NCBI GenBank assembly: GCA_964475945.1
Contig: CAYYYF010000008.1
Coordinates: 1-61,704 of the forward strand
From: JBBIQH01 sp964475945
Lineage (GTDB): Archaea; Thermoproteota; Nitrososphaeria; Nitrososphaerales; Nitrosocaldaceae
Direction: 5' to 3'
DNA length: 61,704 nt
Program-made: the position numbers and the translations under genes
In this document: piece by piece, positions 24,577-33,033 of the stretch
How the letters are laid out: the number at the start of each line of letters is the position of its first letter
Numbering within the stretch: position 1 is the stretch's first letter
The notes under the pieces: generated by a model
The model's input: only the letters and a program-made list of their open reading frames with translations
Database searches by the model: none
What the model was told of the DNA's origin: nothing

Positions 24577-24876
24577 ATGAGAGAGGAAGAGGAAGGCTGG
24601 TGGTACTCTAAATGGCTATTCCCATTGTTCGTTGGTGCATTCATAGCATTAGCATTATTTGCAATAGTACCTAACCTGCCATGGATAAAGAGTACAGTTA
24701 ATGAGAGTGCCTCTGTTGTTAGTGTAGATGATAACTCATGTGTAGTAGAGACCCAATCTCATAGGCTTATAAATGTAAATAACTGCATGTATCATAGGGT
24801 TGGTGATATGGTTACTGTATCATACAAAGAGACTACATCGCTTGGGGAGTTGGTTAGTGCTCCACTTACCCCTTAA
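24577..24876 (+). CDS. Small single-pass membrane protein
   Basis: 99 aa: an acidic, Trp-rich N-terminus (MREEEEGWWYSKW), one membrane helix (about 14-33, LFPLFVGAFIALALFAIV), and an outside beta-rich domain with two cysteines (C49 and C65 region) that could form a disulfide. No family is recognised. Its 3' end overlaps the convergent NUDIX gene by 11 bp. Coding character (codon use like neighbours) is good. Confidence 0.65.
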   Translation: MREEEEGWWYSKWLFPLFVGAFIALALFAIVPNLPWIKSTVNESASVVSVDDNSCVVETQSHRLINVNNCMYHRVGDMVTVSYKETTSLGELVSAPLTP

Positions 24877-25363
24877 TCAATCTGTATAACAGCAATGTAT
24901 AGGCTGTCTTTGCATCTTCTATCTCATTGCTAGTTACCTTGCTTAATGCCTCATCCAGAGCAAGGGTAACCAACTCTATCTCCTCATCCTCCTCTCTGCA
25001 TGCCTTATCTTTAATTAAATCCCTTGCGATGAAGAAGTGTATAACCTCTGTGCAGTATCCTGGGGTCATATAGCACTTGCCCATATACTCCAACCTCCCT
25101 GCTCTATATCCTGTCTCCTCTAGCAACTCTCTTGCTGCTGCCTCCTCTATCCTTTCACCAACCTCTACCATACCTGCAGGGATCTCAAGCAAGTGCTTCC
25201 CTATAGCATACCTATACTGCTTCTCAAGTATTATAGTGCTATCATCAAGGAATGGTAGTATAGCAACAGAGCCTCTATGCTCAATAACCTCCCTTACCCT
25301 ACCATTATCAAGCCTATCTACCCTTAATGCTATAACCTTGCCCTTGTATACATACTCGCCCAT
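24866..25363 (-). CDS. NUDIX hydrolase (ADP-ribose pyrophosphatase-like)
   Basis: 165 aa. Nudix box from about residue 60: GMVEVGERIEEAAARELLEETG matches GX5EX7REUXEEXGU completely. The preceding LLEIPAG and following MTPGYCTEVIHFFIARDL are typical of ADP-ribose/sugar-nucleotide pyrophosphatases (ADPRase motif with Pro after the box). Cytosolic; substrate inferred. Divergent from the YjbQ-like gene with interlocked promoters. Confidence 0.9.
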   Translation of the reverse strand: MGEYVYKGKVIALRVDRLDNGRVREVIEHRGSVAILPFLDDSTIILEKQYRYAIGKHLLEIPAGMVEVGERIEEAAARELLEETGYRAGRLEYMGKCYMTPGYCTEVIHFFIARDLIKDKACREEDEEIELVTLALDEALSKVTSNEIEDAKTAYTLLLYRLIKG

Positions 25364-25372
25364 AGGTTAAAG

Positions 25373-25391
25373 CAATATTTGCCATTATAAT
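25373..25391. promoter_or_regulatory. Interlocked divergent TATA boxes
   Basis: CAATATTT (25373-25380) is about 25 bp upstream of the + start at 25401. ATTATAAT (25384-25391) is about 25 bp upstream, on the other strand, of the - start at 25363. Start codons are 38 bp apart. Confidence 0.5.
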
Positions 25392-25400
25392 AGCATTGAT

Positions 25401-25820
25401 ATGCAAGTAATAAGCAAGATAGTAAGCATAAGGACTAAAGGGGAGGGGGATATAATTGACCTTAGCGAGCATATCAGCTCTGCAATTAAAGCAAGTGGGT
25501 TAAGGAATGGCAATATTACAGTATTTGTAGCAGCATCTACCGCAGCAATAACCACTATAGAGTATGAGCCTGGGCTATTGAAGGATCTACCTAATGTCCT
25601 TGAGAGGATAGCACCAAAGAGTATAGAGTATGAGCATGAGAAGGCATGGCATGATGGTAACGGGCACTCGCATGTTAGAGCATCCATACTCGGGCAATCG
25701 ATAACCATACCTTTCATAGATGGTAATGCTATGCTAGGTACATGGCAGCAGGTAGTGCTTGTTGAGTTGGATATAAGGGCAAGAGAGAGAAAGGTTATAT
25801 TCCAGATGATAGGAGAATAA
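25401..25820 (+). CDS. YjbQ/UPF0047 family protein
   Basis: 139 aa single domain of the secondary thiamine-phosphate synthase (YjbQ) family. Seen: ITVFVAASTAAITTIEYEPGLLKDL, then NGHSHVRASILGQSITIPFIDGNAMLGTWQQVVLVELD with the conserved GHSH and GTWQ. The usual second His cluster (HH..N) is partly replaced by WHDGNGHSH. The true cellular role of the family is unsettled. A T-rich terminator follows immediately. Confidence 0.88.
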   Translation: MQVISKIVSIRTKGEGDIIDLSEHISSAIKASGLRNGNITVFVAASTAAITTIEYEPGLLKDLPNVLERIAPKSIEYEHEKAWHDGNGHSHVRASILGQSITIPFIDGNAMLGTWQQVVLVELDIRARERKVIFQMIGE

Positions 25821-25822
25821 GG

Positions 25823-25846
25823 TTTTATTTTATTTTAATTTTATTT
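25823..25846 (+). terminator. T-rich terminator after YjbQ-like gene
   Basis: About 24 bp of near-continuous T with isolated A right after the stop codon at 25820. Confidence 0.5.
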
Positions 25847-25889
25847 AAAGGACTAAGGATTATATTCTTTAATTTAAATATATTAATGT

Positions 25890-26264
25890 ATGGAGATAGA
25901 TGTGCCAAAGGATGTTAGACCCATAATGCTTGATTCTGCTGAAGAGACACTGCTAGGGGATCCTGAAGGTTCAAGGAAGCAGTATAGGTATGGTAACCTG
26001 CATATAAGAGAGTATGATGATAGATACACTTTACATGTTGATAGGTTTGATCCTAGGCAAGAGCCTATAAAACATCTTTTATTTGATGCGCCAGAGGTTT
26101 TGATAGGTGCTGCTGTAGGCATTTATACAGGCTATAAGGTAGGAAGCAGTATAACCTCTAATAATAATAATAATAAGGCAGGTATACTACTTGGTGCTTT
26201 GGTAGCAGCAGCAAGTGGTTATGCATCATACAGGATAGTAAAGTGGGTAAAGCGTATGCTATAG
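25890..26264 (+). CDS. Membrane protein coupled to UbiB-like kinase
   Basis: 124 aa, family not recognised. The first 80 residues are soluble and charged (SRKQYRYGNLHIREYDDRYTLHV strands). Two short hydrophobic Gly/Ala-rich helices follow (VLIGAAVGIYTGYKVG and AGILLGALVAAASGYASY), split by a run of five Asn, with a basic tail. Its stop codon is directly followed by the ATG of the UbiB-like gene with no gap, so the products are probably made together and may act as one membrane complex. Confidence 0.65.
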   Translation: MEIDVPKDVRPIMLDSAEETLLGDPEGSRKQYRYGNLHIREYDDRYTLHVDRFDPRQEPIKHLLFDAPEVLIGAAVGIYTGYKVGSSITSNNNNNKAGILLGALVAAASGYASYRIVKWVKRML

Positions 26265-27854
26265 ATGCTTAGGTATGCTATCATGGATGCTATAGATTAC
26301 AAGGTTAAGAGAAGTATAACCATAGCGGTAAGGCTAATCCCAGTTATAATAAGGTTCAGGAGGGATAGGAGAGAATGGGTGAAGAAGGAAGGTAAGGGTT
26401 GCAATACAGCAAGGATGAGAAGGAATGCCTCTAAGGCAGTTGATACCTTCATAAGGTTAGGTCCAGTATTTATAAAGTTAGGACAGTGGTTATCCAGCAG
26501 GCCAGATCTGCTACCACAACCATACCTTGAAGAGTTTGGTAAACTACAGGATGATGTTCCTCCAGCACCATTTGAGGAGGTAAGGAGAATAATAAAGGAG
26601 GAGTTTGGTAAGGATATTGATGAGTTGTTTGATTACTTTGATGCTAACTGCATCTCAGGTGCAAGTCTAGGGCAGGTATACAAGGCAAGGTACAAGGGCA
26701 AGGATGTTATAGTCAAGGTCCTAAGACCAAATATACATTACATAGTTGAGAGGGATCTTAGAGCAATAAGACTACTCCTACCGTATGCTATAAAGGTAGT
26801 TGATCCAAATATAGCATTCTCCCTAGAGTCGATATTTGCACAGTTTATAGAGAGTATAAGGGAGGAGATGGATTATACCATAGAGGCTAACAACCTAAGG
26901 AGGATAAAGAGCAACCTTAAGGATGAACCTTACGTTATAATACCTAACATAGTAGAGGAGAGGAGCACTTCTAGGGTTCTTACCCTAGAGTATATCCCAG
27001 GGGTGAAGGTTACAGATGTAGCAGAGTTGGATAGGTTAGGGGTAGATAGGAGAAGGCTTGTTGTAAGGCTGCATAGGTTATTCTTTAAGATGCTCCTCAA
27101 GCATGATATATTCCATGCAGATCCTCACCCAGGGAATATTGCTGTAAGGCCAGATGGCTCAATAATATTATATGACTTTGGTATGGTAGGTAGGTTAGAT
27201 AACCCTACTAGAATGAAGTTAATAAGGCTATACCTCGCACTTATAGATAAGGATCCTGCTAGGGCGGTTAACATACTCTACTCCCTAGGTGCATTGTCAA
27301 TTGAGGCTAACAGGTATGTTGTAGAGAAGGGTTTAGCATTAGCAATAGAGGGTATGCATGGCAAGAAGGTTGATGAGATGGAGGTTAAGGCACTCATGGA
27401 GTTAGCAAACAAGACCATGACTAGGTTCCCATTCAGATTGCCTAAGCAACTTGCACTTTACATGCGTATGGCTACACTCTTGGAGGGGATAGGCCTAACA
27501 TTAAAGGTTGACTTTCAGTTCATGCGAGTACTATCTTCAATACTGCAGGAGGAGGGGCTTGTTAGGGATGCATACATAGAGGAGTTTAAGAGCATGGTTG
27601 AGGGTATAGTTAAGAGTGCAAGGGATTACATTGCAATTGCACCAATGCTCAAGGATTACCTTGAGGATAACCTCAATTCAAGAGGTAAGGTTAGGGATAG
27701 GAGTAGTGCAACACTTATAGCAGGGAGTATAGTAACTGCATCACTCTTAATAAGCTCTGCTATAGTAATGCAGAGTTACCCAACGCTAGGGCAGATAGGT
27801 TTTGTTGTTGCAGCTAGTATAATAGGCATAATGCTATTGGCAAAGAGGATATAG
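26265..27854 (+). CDS. ABC1/AarF/UbiB-family atypical kinase
   Basis: 529 aa. Typical features: the KxGQ-containing helix FIKLGQWLSSRPDLLP, the Ala-rich/nucleotide loop GASLGQVYKA, lysine in VIVKVLRPN, EEMDYTIEANNLRR, catalytic HADPHPGNIAV and metal site LYDFGMVG. Two C-terminal membrane helices (about 480-525). Family members support isoprenoid quinone or lipid metabolism as ATPases. Archaeal quinone or lipid work is plausible; substrate unknown. Confidence 0.9.
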   Translation: MLRYAIMDAIDYKVKRSITIAVRLIPVIIRFRRDRREWVKKEGKGCNTARMRRNASKAVDTFIRLGPVFIKLGQWLSSRPDLLPQPYLEEFGKLQDDVPPAPFEEVRRIIKEEFGKDIDELFDYFDANCISGASLGQVYKARYKGKDVIVKVLRPNIHYIVERDLRAIRLLLPYAIKVVDPNIAFSLESIFAQFIESIREEMDYTIEANNLRRIKSNLKDEPYVIIPNIVEERSTSRVLTLEYIPGVKVTDVAELDRLGVDRRRLVVRLHRLFFKMLLKHDIFHADPHPGNIAVRPDGSIILYDFGMVGRLDNPTRMKLIRLYLALIDKDPARAVNILYSLGALSIEANRYVVEKGLALAIEGMHGKKVDEMEVKALMELANKTMTRFPFRLPKQLALYMRMATLLEGIGLTLKVDFQFMRVLSSILQEEGLVRDAYIEEFKSMVEGIVKSARDYIAIAPMLKDYLEDNLNSRGKVRDRSSATLIAGSIVTASLLISSAIVMQSYPTLGQIGFVVAASIIGIMLLAKRI

Positions 27855-27893
27855 TAACTACAGTAGGTAATGCTCTATACCAGCCTCTTGCCT

Positions 27894-28265
27894 TTACTCT
27901 ATCTTAACAGCACCTTTAAGTGGTATCCTTAACTCAAGTAAGCCATCCTTGTATGTTGCCCTTACATCCTCCTCGCTAACCTTGAATGGTAATGGTATCT
28001 TCTTATCTATCCTTAATGGCCTCTGCTGCCAGTATGTTACACCAGAAGCCTCTACCCTCTCCCTGCTAGCCTTTATTGATAATATATTATCTGTAACCCT
28101 TATCCTTATATCCTCCTTCTTGAACCCTGGCATATCTGCAATAATTACAAGATCTGATACATCCTCATATACATCAACAGGGGGCATCACAAACTCATAA
28201 AACTCCCTAGTCTTTGCACTAAACTCCCTTATCAACTCACGCATTATGTAGCTTGCTATACTCAT
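27894..28265 (-). CDS. Hsp20 small heat-shock protein
   Basis: 123 aa alpha-crystallin-domain chaperone. Seen: PVDVYEDVSDLVIIADMPGFKKEDIRIRV, NILSIKASRE, and the DGLLELRIPLKGAVKIE C-terminus; the family A-x-x-x-G-x-L motif reads ATYKDGLLEL. The usual C-terminal IxI anchor is reduced to VKIE, so oligomers may be small. Holds unfolding proteins without ATP. Stands alone next to a gene-poor stretch. Confidence 0.9.
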   Translation of the reverse strand: MSIASYIMRELIREFSAKTREFYEFVMPPVDVYEDVSDLVIIADMPGFKKEDIRIRVTDNILSIKASRERVEASGVTYWQQRPLRIDKKIPLPFKVSEEDVRATYKDGLLELRIPLKGAVKIE

Positions 28266-28383
28266 AATAAGATTTATGCAAAGATTAAATATAAATCTTA
28301 ATTCAAGTGATATGACTTAAGCCTGTTAATATGATCATAAATGTTCTATAACCAATGGATTACATATTCATGATGATATTTGC

Positions 28384-28484
28384 GTAGCAACTGTAGTTAT
28401 TCATAAATCTCTTATTAAGCTGTCTACTAATCCCGATATTGTCATCACAAGAGTAGCAACTGTAGTTATTCATAAATCTCTTAT
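28384..28484. repeat. Two perfect 32-bp direct repeats, 37-bp spacer
   Basis: A 32-bp unit starting GTAGCAACTGTAGTTATTCA occurs at 28384-28415 and 28453-28484, with no mismatch, separated by 37 unique bases. Sizes fit a minimal CRISPR array, but there are only two units, no cas gene, and the unit lacks the usual GAAAC/G end. The rest of the 543-bp gap (28266-28808) is AT-rich and shows no convincing gene. Confidence 0.5.
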
Positions 28485-28808
28485 CCAACTGATCCATACC
28501 TGCTTAATACTATATTTATCTACTTCCATTAAATTCTATTAAAAACTTTCCTTACATCAACCATTTTATTCTATGAATTGTAAACTTGTTGGGAGGTTCT
28601 TATATCTAGAGAATAGATGTAGTGTATAAGTGCTATAATAAAAGGATAAATAGAATCTAAACCTACTTTTAATACTATCAAATAAGAATAGCAGTATCTT
28701 ATCCAAACACCATTACTACTCGCATATAAAACTTTAATAAGGAACAATATTATATATTATATAGTTATAGGTGCAGCGATAATAACTACAATTAGCATTA
28801 CAGTTACA

Positions 28809-29231
28809 ATGGCACAGATGGGTAGAGGAATGGGTCAACAACATGGGATGGGTCAAGGTATGATGGGTAATTTGCCAGGAATGGTAGTTCAACATTGTGG
28901 AGTAGCAGATAGACCTCCGCATTACTGTGAGCTAGTATATAATGTTGTATCATCAGTAAAAGGAGTAAGGATAAGTGCAGTTACACCTGTAAATGATAAG
29001 GAGGTAATGATAATGCTTGTTCAGATAAACCAGATGAGTAGAGATGTTATAGATAGAATAGTTGTAGTTGGTGGAGGTGAAGACCTTGCAGGTGCAACTA
29101 TAGTAGAAGGTGGGAGTGGTAGCACTACATTCCATCTAAGGTTTGTAGGTAATGGCTTAATCTATGAACAGCAGAGTCAAGGCTACATATATTCCCATAC
29201 ACTAGACCATAAAACACAATCAACTAGATAA
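28809..29231 (+). CDS. Met/Gly/Gln-rich probable secreted protein, start codon unclear
   Basis: From the first ATG, 140 aa: a Met/Gly/Gln/His-rich head (GRGMGQQHGMGQGMMGNLPGM), then a folded domain with VSSVKGVRISAVTPV and MIMLVQINQMSRDVIDRIVVVGG. The frame is open upstream to 28692 and there encodes a strongly hydrophobic stretch (YYIVIGAAIITTISITVTMAQ) that looks like a signal peptide, yet it has no ATG, GTG or TTG. A TATA box (CATATAAAA, about 28724-28732) puts the expected leaderless start near 28752, where the codon is ATA. The true start may be non-standard or lost. No family recognised; the Met/His head could bind copper. Confidence 0.5.
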   Translation: MAQMGRGMGQQHGMGQGMMGNLPGMVVQHCGVADRPPHYCELVYNVVSSVKGVRISAVTPVNDKEVMIMLVQINQMSRDVIDRIVVVGGGEDLAGATIVEGGSGSTTFHLRFVGNGLIYEQQSQGYIYSHTLDHKTQSTR

Positions 29232-29250
29232 AGTATGAATACCCTCCTCC

Positions 29251-29429
29251 TTATTTTATTACACGATCAACGAGTGTCTTGATCATCTTCGTAGCAGCCT
29301 CCATTCCTAATTACTCCTTGGTATATCTAATAGAACAATTCTTAATGTCTTGATCAAGTCATCGATATCTATACATGTCATAACACTGGTCTCATCTACT
29401 GGTGCAGTAATACATCTAAAGATTACCAT
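29251..29429 (-). pseudogene. Possible frameshifted small gene
   Basis: In a 326-bp gap (29232-29557). On the - strand an ATG at 29429 opens 40 codons (TAPVDETSVMTCIDIDDLIK then TLRIVLLDIPRSN) that hit TAG. In the next frame the sequence continues GMEAATKMIKTLVDRVIK to a TAA at 29251, which reads as the natural end of the same helical protein. One base change in length would join them. No family recognised. The rest of the gap shows nothing. Confidence 0.3.
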
Positions 29430-29557
29430 AATATAGCAGATAGATAAGGTTACTCTTTAGGTTATAAGTAACCTACTTACATTAGTTGATTCCTCTTTAC
29501 ACATCAAACTATTCAAGATATAATCAATTATATTGTATCATCCATTTAAAGTAGGAT

Positions 29558-30457
29558 ATGATCAGTTATTTGGAAGAAAGGGCAAGGTCGGTAGATGAGC
29601 AAGAATTCCTATCCCTACTGAATAGGGTTATAGAAATGATCAAGGATGAGAGGAGCAACTCAAGGATAGACAGTAACATAGTGGATCAGGGGCTGATAAG
29701 GTTAAACCACACAGGGAGGATGGTATTCATAGGTGATCTTCATGGAGACCTTGATGCATTGCTATCAATACTTGAGAGGGTAAGGTTCGCCGATGATCCT
29801 TCCACGCTAATATTCTTAGGGGACTATGGTGATAGAGGTGTTGAGTCAGTTGAGGTATACTATACACTACTCTACTTGAAGGCAAGGTATCCAGATAGGA
29901 TAATAATGCTAAGGGGTAACCATGAGGGACCAGAGGATCTACCATTCTACCCCCATGATCTACCATTCATGCTAGAGTCTAGGTTTGCTCATGCAGGGAT
30001 TATATACTCAAGGTTAAGGGAGCTCTTTGATCTCATGTATACAGCAGTGTATATCGAAGGCTTGCTATTAGCACTCCATGGAGGCTTGCCTATAATGCTC
30101 AACTCTCTGCATGATATAGCATATGCACATAAGACACATCCTAAAGAGAGTCACCTGCTAGAGATACTATGGAATGATCCTAGGGAGATTAGAGGATGGC
30201 AAGGGTCTGCTAGGGGCTATGGATACTACTTTGGTAAGGATGTAACCCAAAGGGTATTAGATGCAGTTAATGCTAGAATGCTTGTAAGGGCACATGAGCC
30301 TTGCAATGGTTACAAGGTTAACCATGATGGTCTAGTGTTAACACTATTCTCATGCAAGGTACCATATGGCAATAGCAAGGCATCATACCTAGTATTAAGC
30401 AATGATTACCTTAATGCAAGTAATGAGGATATATTAAAGAGGGTTGAGGTATTTTGA
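29558..30457 (+). CDS. PPP-family serine/threonine phosphatase
   Basis: Metallophosphatase of 299 aa with the three PPP signatures: GDLHGD (59-64), GDYGDRG (88-94) and GNHE (120-123), and later His ligands in LLALHGGLP and ARAHEPCNGY. PPP enzymes dephosphorylate Ser/Thr in proteins; in archaea they are scattered and partners unknown. The N-terminal 45 residues are an extra helical segment. It overlaps or abuts the thymidylate kinase gene, with which it is probably co-transcribed. Confidence 0.9.
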   Translation: MISYLEERARSVDEQEFLSLLNRVIEMIKDERSNSRIDSNIVDQGLIRLNHTGRMVFIGDLHGDLDALLSILERVRFADDPSTLIFLGDYGDRGVESVEVYYTLLYLKARYPDRIIMLRGNHEGPEDLPFYPHDLPFMLESRFAHAGIIYSRLRELFDLMYTAVYIEGLLLALHGGLPIMLNSLHDIAYAHKTHPKESHLLEILWNDPREIRGWQGSARGYGYYFGKDVTQRVLDAVNARMLVRAHEPCNGYKVNHDGLVLTLFSCKVPYGNSKASYLVLSNDYLNASNEDILKRVEVF

Positions 30458-30477
30458 GCCTATATAAAAGGGGTATA

Positions 30478-31068
30478 ATGGTTGTTGTTGAAGGGATAGA
30501 TAAGGCTGGCAAGGGTACTCAGGCAATGCTGCTCAGGGATGCATTAACCTTAAAGGGTTACAGATGCAAGGTCATCAGCTTCCCTGACTACTCAACCCCT
30601 ATAGGCAAGGAGATACACGCATTCCTGCATAACAGCAGGGATTACCCCTTGGAGGTTAAGCATATGCTACTATCAGCGAATAGATGGGAGAAGAGGAGGG
30701 AGATTGAGCAAGCATTGCATGATAATGATTGTGTTATAATGAATAGGTATTACCAATCTAACCTAGCATATGGATATGCAAATAACCTTGATCTAGCATG
30801 GCTTGAGAACCTTGATAAAGGCTTGCCAAGGGAGGATCTTGTTGTTGTTATAGATGTTAGCCTTGAGGTATCCCTTGAGAGGATTAAGAGAGAAAGGCAT
30901 AAGGATGAGTTTGAGAACCTTGATCTCCTTAGTAGGGTTATAGATGCATATAGAGTGCTAGCAAAGAGATACAGTTGGTTAATCATTGATGGTAATAGAA
31001 GCATAGAGGATATACATAAGGATATACTAGATATAGTGATTAAACTATTAAGCAACTATAGAGTATAG
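30478..31068 (+). CDS. tmk: Thymidylate kinase
   Basis: dTMP to dTDP kinase, 196 aa from the ATG at 30478. P-loop GIDKAGKGT (6-14), the DR-type NRYYQSNLAYGYAN motif, and RIKRERHKDEFENLD lid. A TTG at 30454 overlapping the phosphatase stop would add 8 residues. AAAGGGG six bases before 30478 looks like a ribosome binding site and decides for the ATG. Followed at 10 bp by the HD gene. Confidence 0.93.
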   Translation: MVVVEGIDKAGKGTQAMLLRDALTLKGYRCKVISFPDYSTPIGKEIHAFLHNSRDYPLEVKHMLLSANRWEKRREIEQALHDNDCVIMNRYYQSNLAYGYANNLDLAWLENLDKGLPREDLVVVIDVSLEVSLERIKRERHKDEFENLDLLSRVIDAYRVLAKRYSWLIIDGNRSIEDIHKDILDIVIKLLSNYRV

Positions 31069-31077
31069 TAGGATGAT

Positions 31078-32349
31078 ATGATAACAATTGCAGAGATAAG
31101 TGATCCCATCCATGGCTACTTCTATCTAACAAGCCTTGAGAAGGATATAGTTGATAGCAAGGAGTTCCAGAGGTTAAGGAGGATAAGGCAGTTATCAAGT
31201 GCATACCTTACCTACCCTAGTGCACAGCATACAAGGTTTGAGCATTCGCTAGGAGCAATGCATCTAGCAGGCAAGGTAGGATTAACTCTTATGAACAAAG
31301 GTTACATTAACAAGGATAAGATACAACTCCTTAGGGCTGCAGCACTACTCCATGATATAGGGCATGGACCATTCTCACACCTATTTGAGGAGATACTTGC
31401 TTTAAAAGGTAATGTTACGCATGAGGATATAGGAAAGAGGGTAATAAAGGAGAGGTTCAAGGATATCCTTGCTAAGCATGGATACACTGCGGATGAGGTT
31501 AGCAGCCTTGCATTTGGAGAAGCAAAGGAGCAGTACCTTAATGAGGTCATCTCTGGTGGCTTGAGTGTTGATCTTATGGATTACTTGCTTAGGGATTCTT
31601 ACTTTACAGGTGCACATTATGGAAGGATAGATGCTGAGAGGATTGTAAGCTCTTTAGAGGTATACAACAACCGCTTAGCCTTAGATAAGGCAGCATTCAA
31701 CTCATGGGAGTCACTTCTCATAGCAAGGTATCAGATGTTCAAGGCAGTATACTTCCATAAGACTGTTAGAGCAGCAGAGGTTATGCTCCTTAAGGCGATG
31801 CGCCTTGCTGATCCTCATATGCACCTAACGGATACAGATCTTGATGGGTATCTAAGGCTAACTGATGATTACTTGCTTGTAAGCCTCTTGAACCTACCAG
31901 ATGCAGGCAAGGAGTTAATGTTAGCAAGGAGGTTTGCTGAAGAGTATAGGGATAGGAGGTTGCTCAAGCCAGTATTTGAGAGTATAATGCAGGCAAGTAG
32001 CGTGCTTATAAATAGGCTTACAGATGTAAGGTATCTGAGTGAGAGGGCAAGAGAGATAGCAGTTAAAGCAGGGGTGGATGAGGATATGGTCTACATAGAT
32101 AGTGCAAAGGCACCATCCATACCCAAGGCACCCGGTAGAGAAGAGGTTAAGGATCTTATACTCATAAGCAAGGATGGCACGAGCAGGGTAATACCTATGA
32201 AGGATATACCCCTTATATCCTCAATCCTAGGCTTTATGAACATGGTAAGGGTTTATACAAGGGAGGAGTATAGGGATAGAGTTAGGAGTGCAGCCTATGA
32301 TATACTAGGGAGTGAGAGTGATAGATGGTATGAAAGGGTCTCAGTATAG
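31078..32349 (+). CDS. HD-domain phosphohydrolase (SAMHD1/dGTPase-like)
   Basis: 423 aa of the COG1078 group. HD residues: H51 (HTRFEHS), H92-D93 (LLHDIGHGPFSHLFE), and a later Asp in GLSVDLMDYLLRDSYFTG. YTxxR-like SAMHD1 features are also present (RYQMFKAVYFHKTVRAAE). Probably a dNTP triphosphohydrolase; its place between thymidylate and UMP kinases suggests nucleotide-pool control. Its 3' end overlaps pyrH by 20 bp. Confidence 0.9.
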   Translation: MITIAEISDPIHGYFYLTSLEKDIVDSKEFQRLRRIRQLSSAYLTYPSAQHTRFEHSLGAMHLAGKVGLTLMNKGYINKDKIQLLRAAALLHDIGHGPFSHLFEEILALKGNVTHEDIGKRVIKERFKDILAKHGYTADEVSSLAFGEAKEQYLNEVISGGLSVDLMDYLLRDSYFTGAHYGRIDAERIVSSLEVYNNRLALDKAAFNSWESLLIARYQMFKAVYFHKTVRAAEVMLLKAMRLADPHMHLTDTDLDGYLRLTDDYLLVSLLNLPDAGKELMLARRFAEEYRDRRLLKPVFESIMQASSVLINRLTDVRYLSERAREIAVKAGVDEDMVYIDSAKAPSIPKAPGREEVKDLILISKDGTSRVIPMKDIPLISSILGFMNMVRVYTREEYRDRVRSAAYDILGSESDRWYERVSV

Positions 32350-33019
32350 AAGAGTGGTAGTGAAGCTTAGTGGAAGTGTATTTAATCTTGAGGATCTAGA
32401 GGAGATTAAGGGATATGCTGAGTTATTCAAGGGCTTAAATAGTGATGGTATACAAGCAGTTGTTATTGCTGGAGGGGGTAGAGAGGCAAGGAGGTATATA
32501 GATGCTGCTAGAGCACTTGGTGCAGATGAGTCAAGTTTAGATGAGTTTGGTATAGATGTATCAAGGCTCAATGCTAGGCTCCTCATCCATGCTCTTGGTG
32601 ATTATGCATACCCTTATGTGCCAAGGGATCTTCAGGAGGTTGGTATAGCAGTAGAGAGTGATAAGGTAGTAGTCACTGGAGGACTGCACCCTGGGCAGAG
32701 CACAAATGCAACCTCAGCACTTATAGCAGAGAGGGTTAAGGCTAGTATATTCGTAAATGCTACAGATGTTGATGGTATATATACAGCAGATCCAAGGCTT
32801 GATAAGGATGCAAGGTTGATAAAGAGGATAGGGGTTAAGGAGTTACTTGCTATGCTCATGGATGAGAGGTTCAATGCTGGAACATATGAGTTGATGGATA
32901 TAGTTGCCCTTAAGGTTATTGAGAGATCAAAGATACCGACTAGGGTTATAAAGGCTAGTAGTAGGAATATAAAAATGGTTATAGATGGAGAGGATATAGG
33001 CACTTACATAATGCCATGA
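32330..33019 (+). CDS. pyrH: UMP kinase
   Basis: Amino-acid-kinase-fold enzyme, 229 aa from the ATG at 32330 (a GTG at 32312 is possible). Motifs: RRVVVKLSGSVF, VVIAGGGREARRYI, VVTGGLHPGQSTNATSA, FVNATDVDGIYTADPR and a late FNAGTYELMDIVALKVIER. Makes UDP from UMP. Last gene of a four-gene run (phosphatase, tmk, HD hydrolase, pyrH) with overlaps or short gaps. Convergent with the PAC2 gene, 14 bp. Confidence 0.94.
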   Translation: MKGSQYRRVVVKLSGSVFNLEDLEEIKGYAELFKGLNSDGIQAVVIAGGGREARRYIDAARALGADESSLDEFGIDVSRLNARLLIHALGDYAYPYVPRDLQEVGIAVESDKVVVTGGLHPGQSTNATSALIAERVKASIFVNATDVDGIYTADPRLDKDARLIKRIGVKELLAMLMDERFNAGTYELMDIVALKVIERSKIPTRVIKASSRNIKMVIDGEDIGTYIMP

Positions 33020-33033
33020 TACAAAAATTAAAG

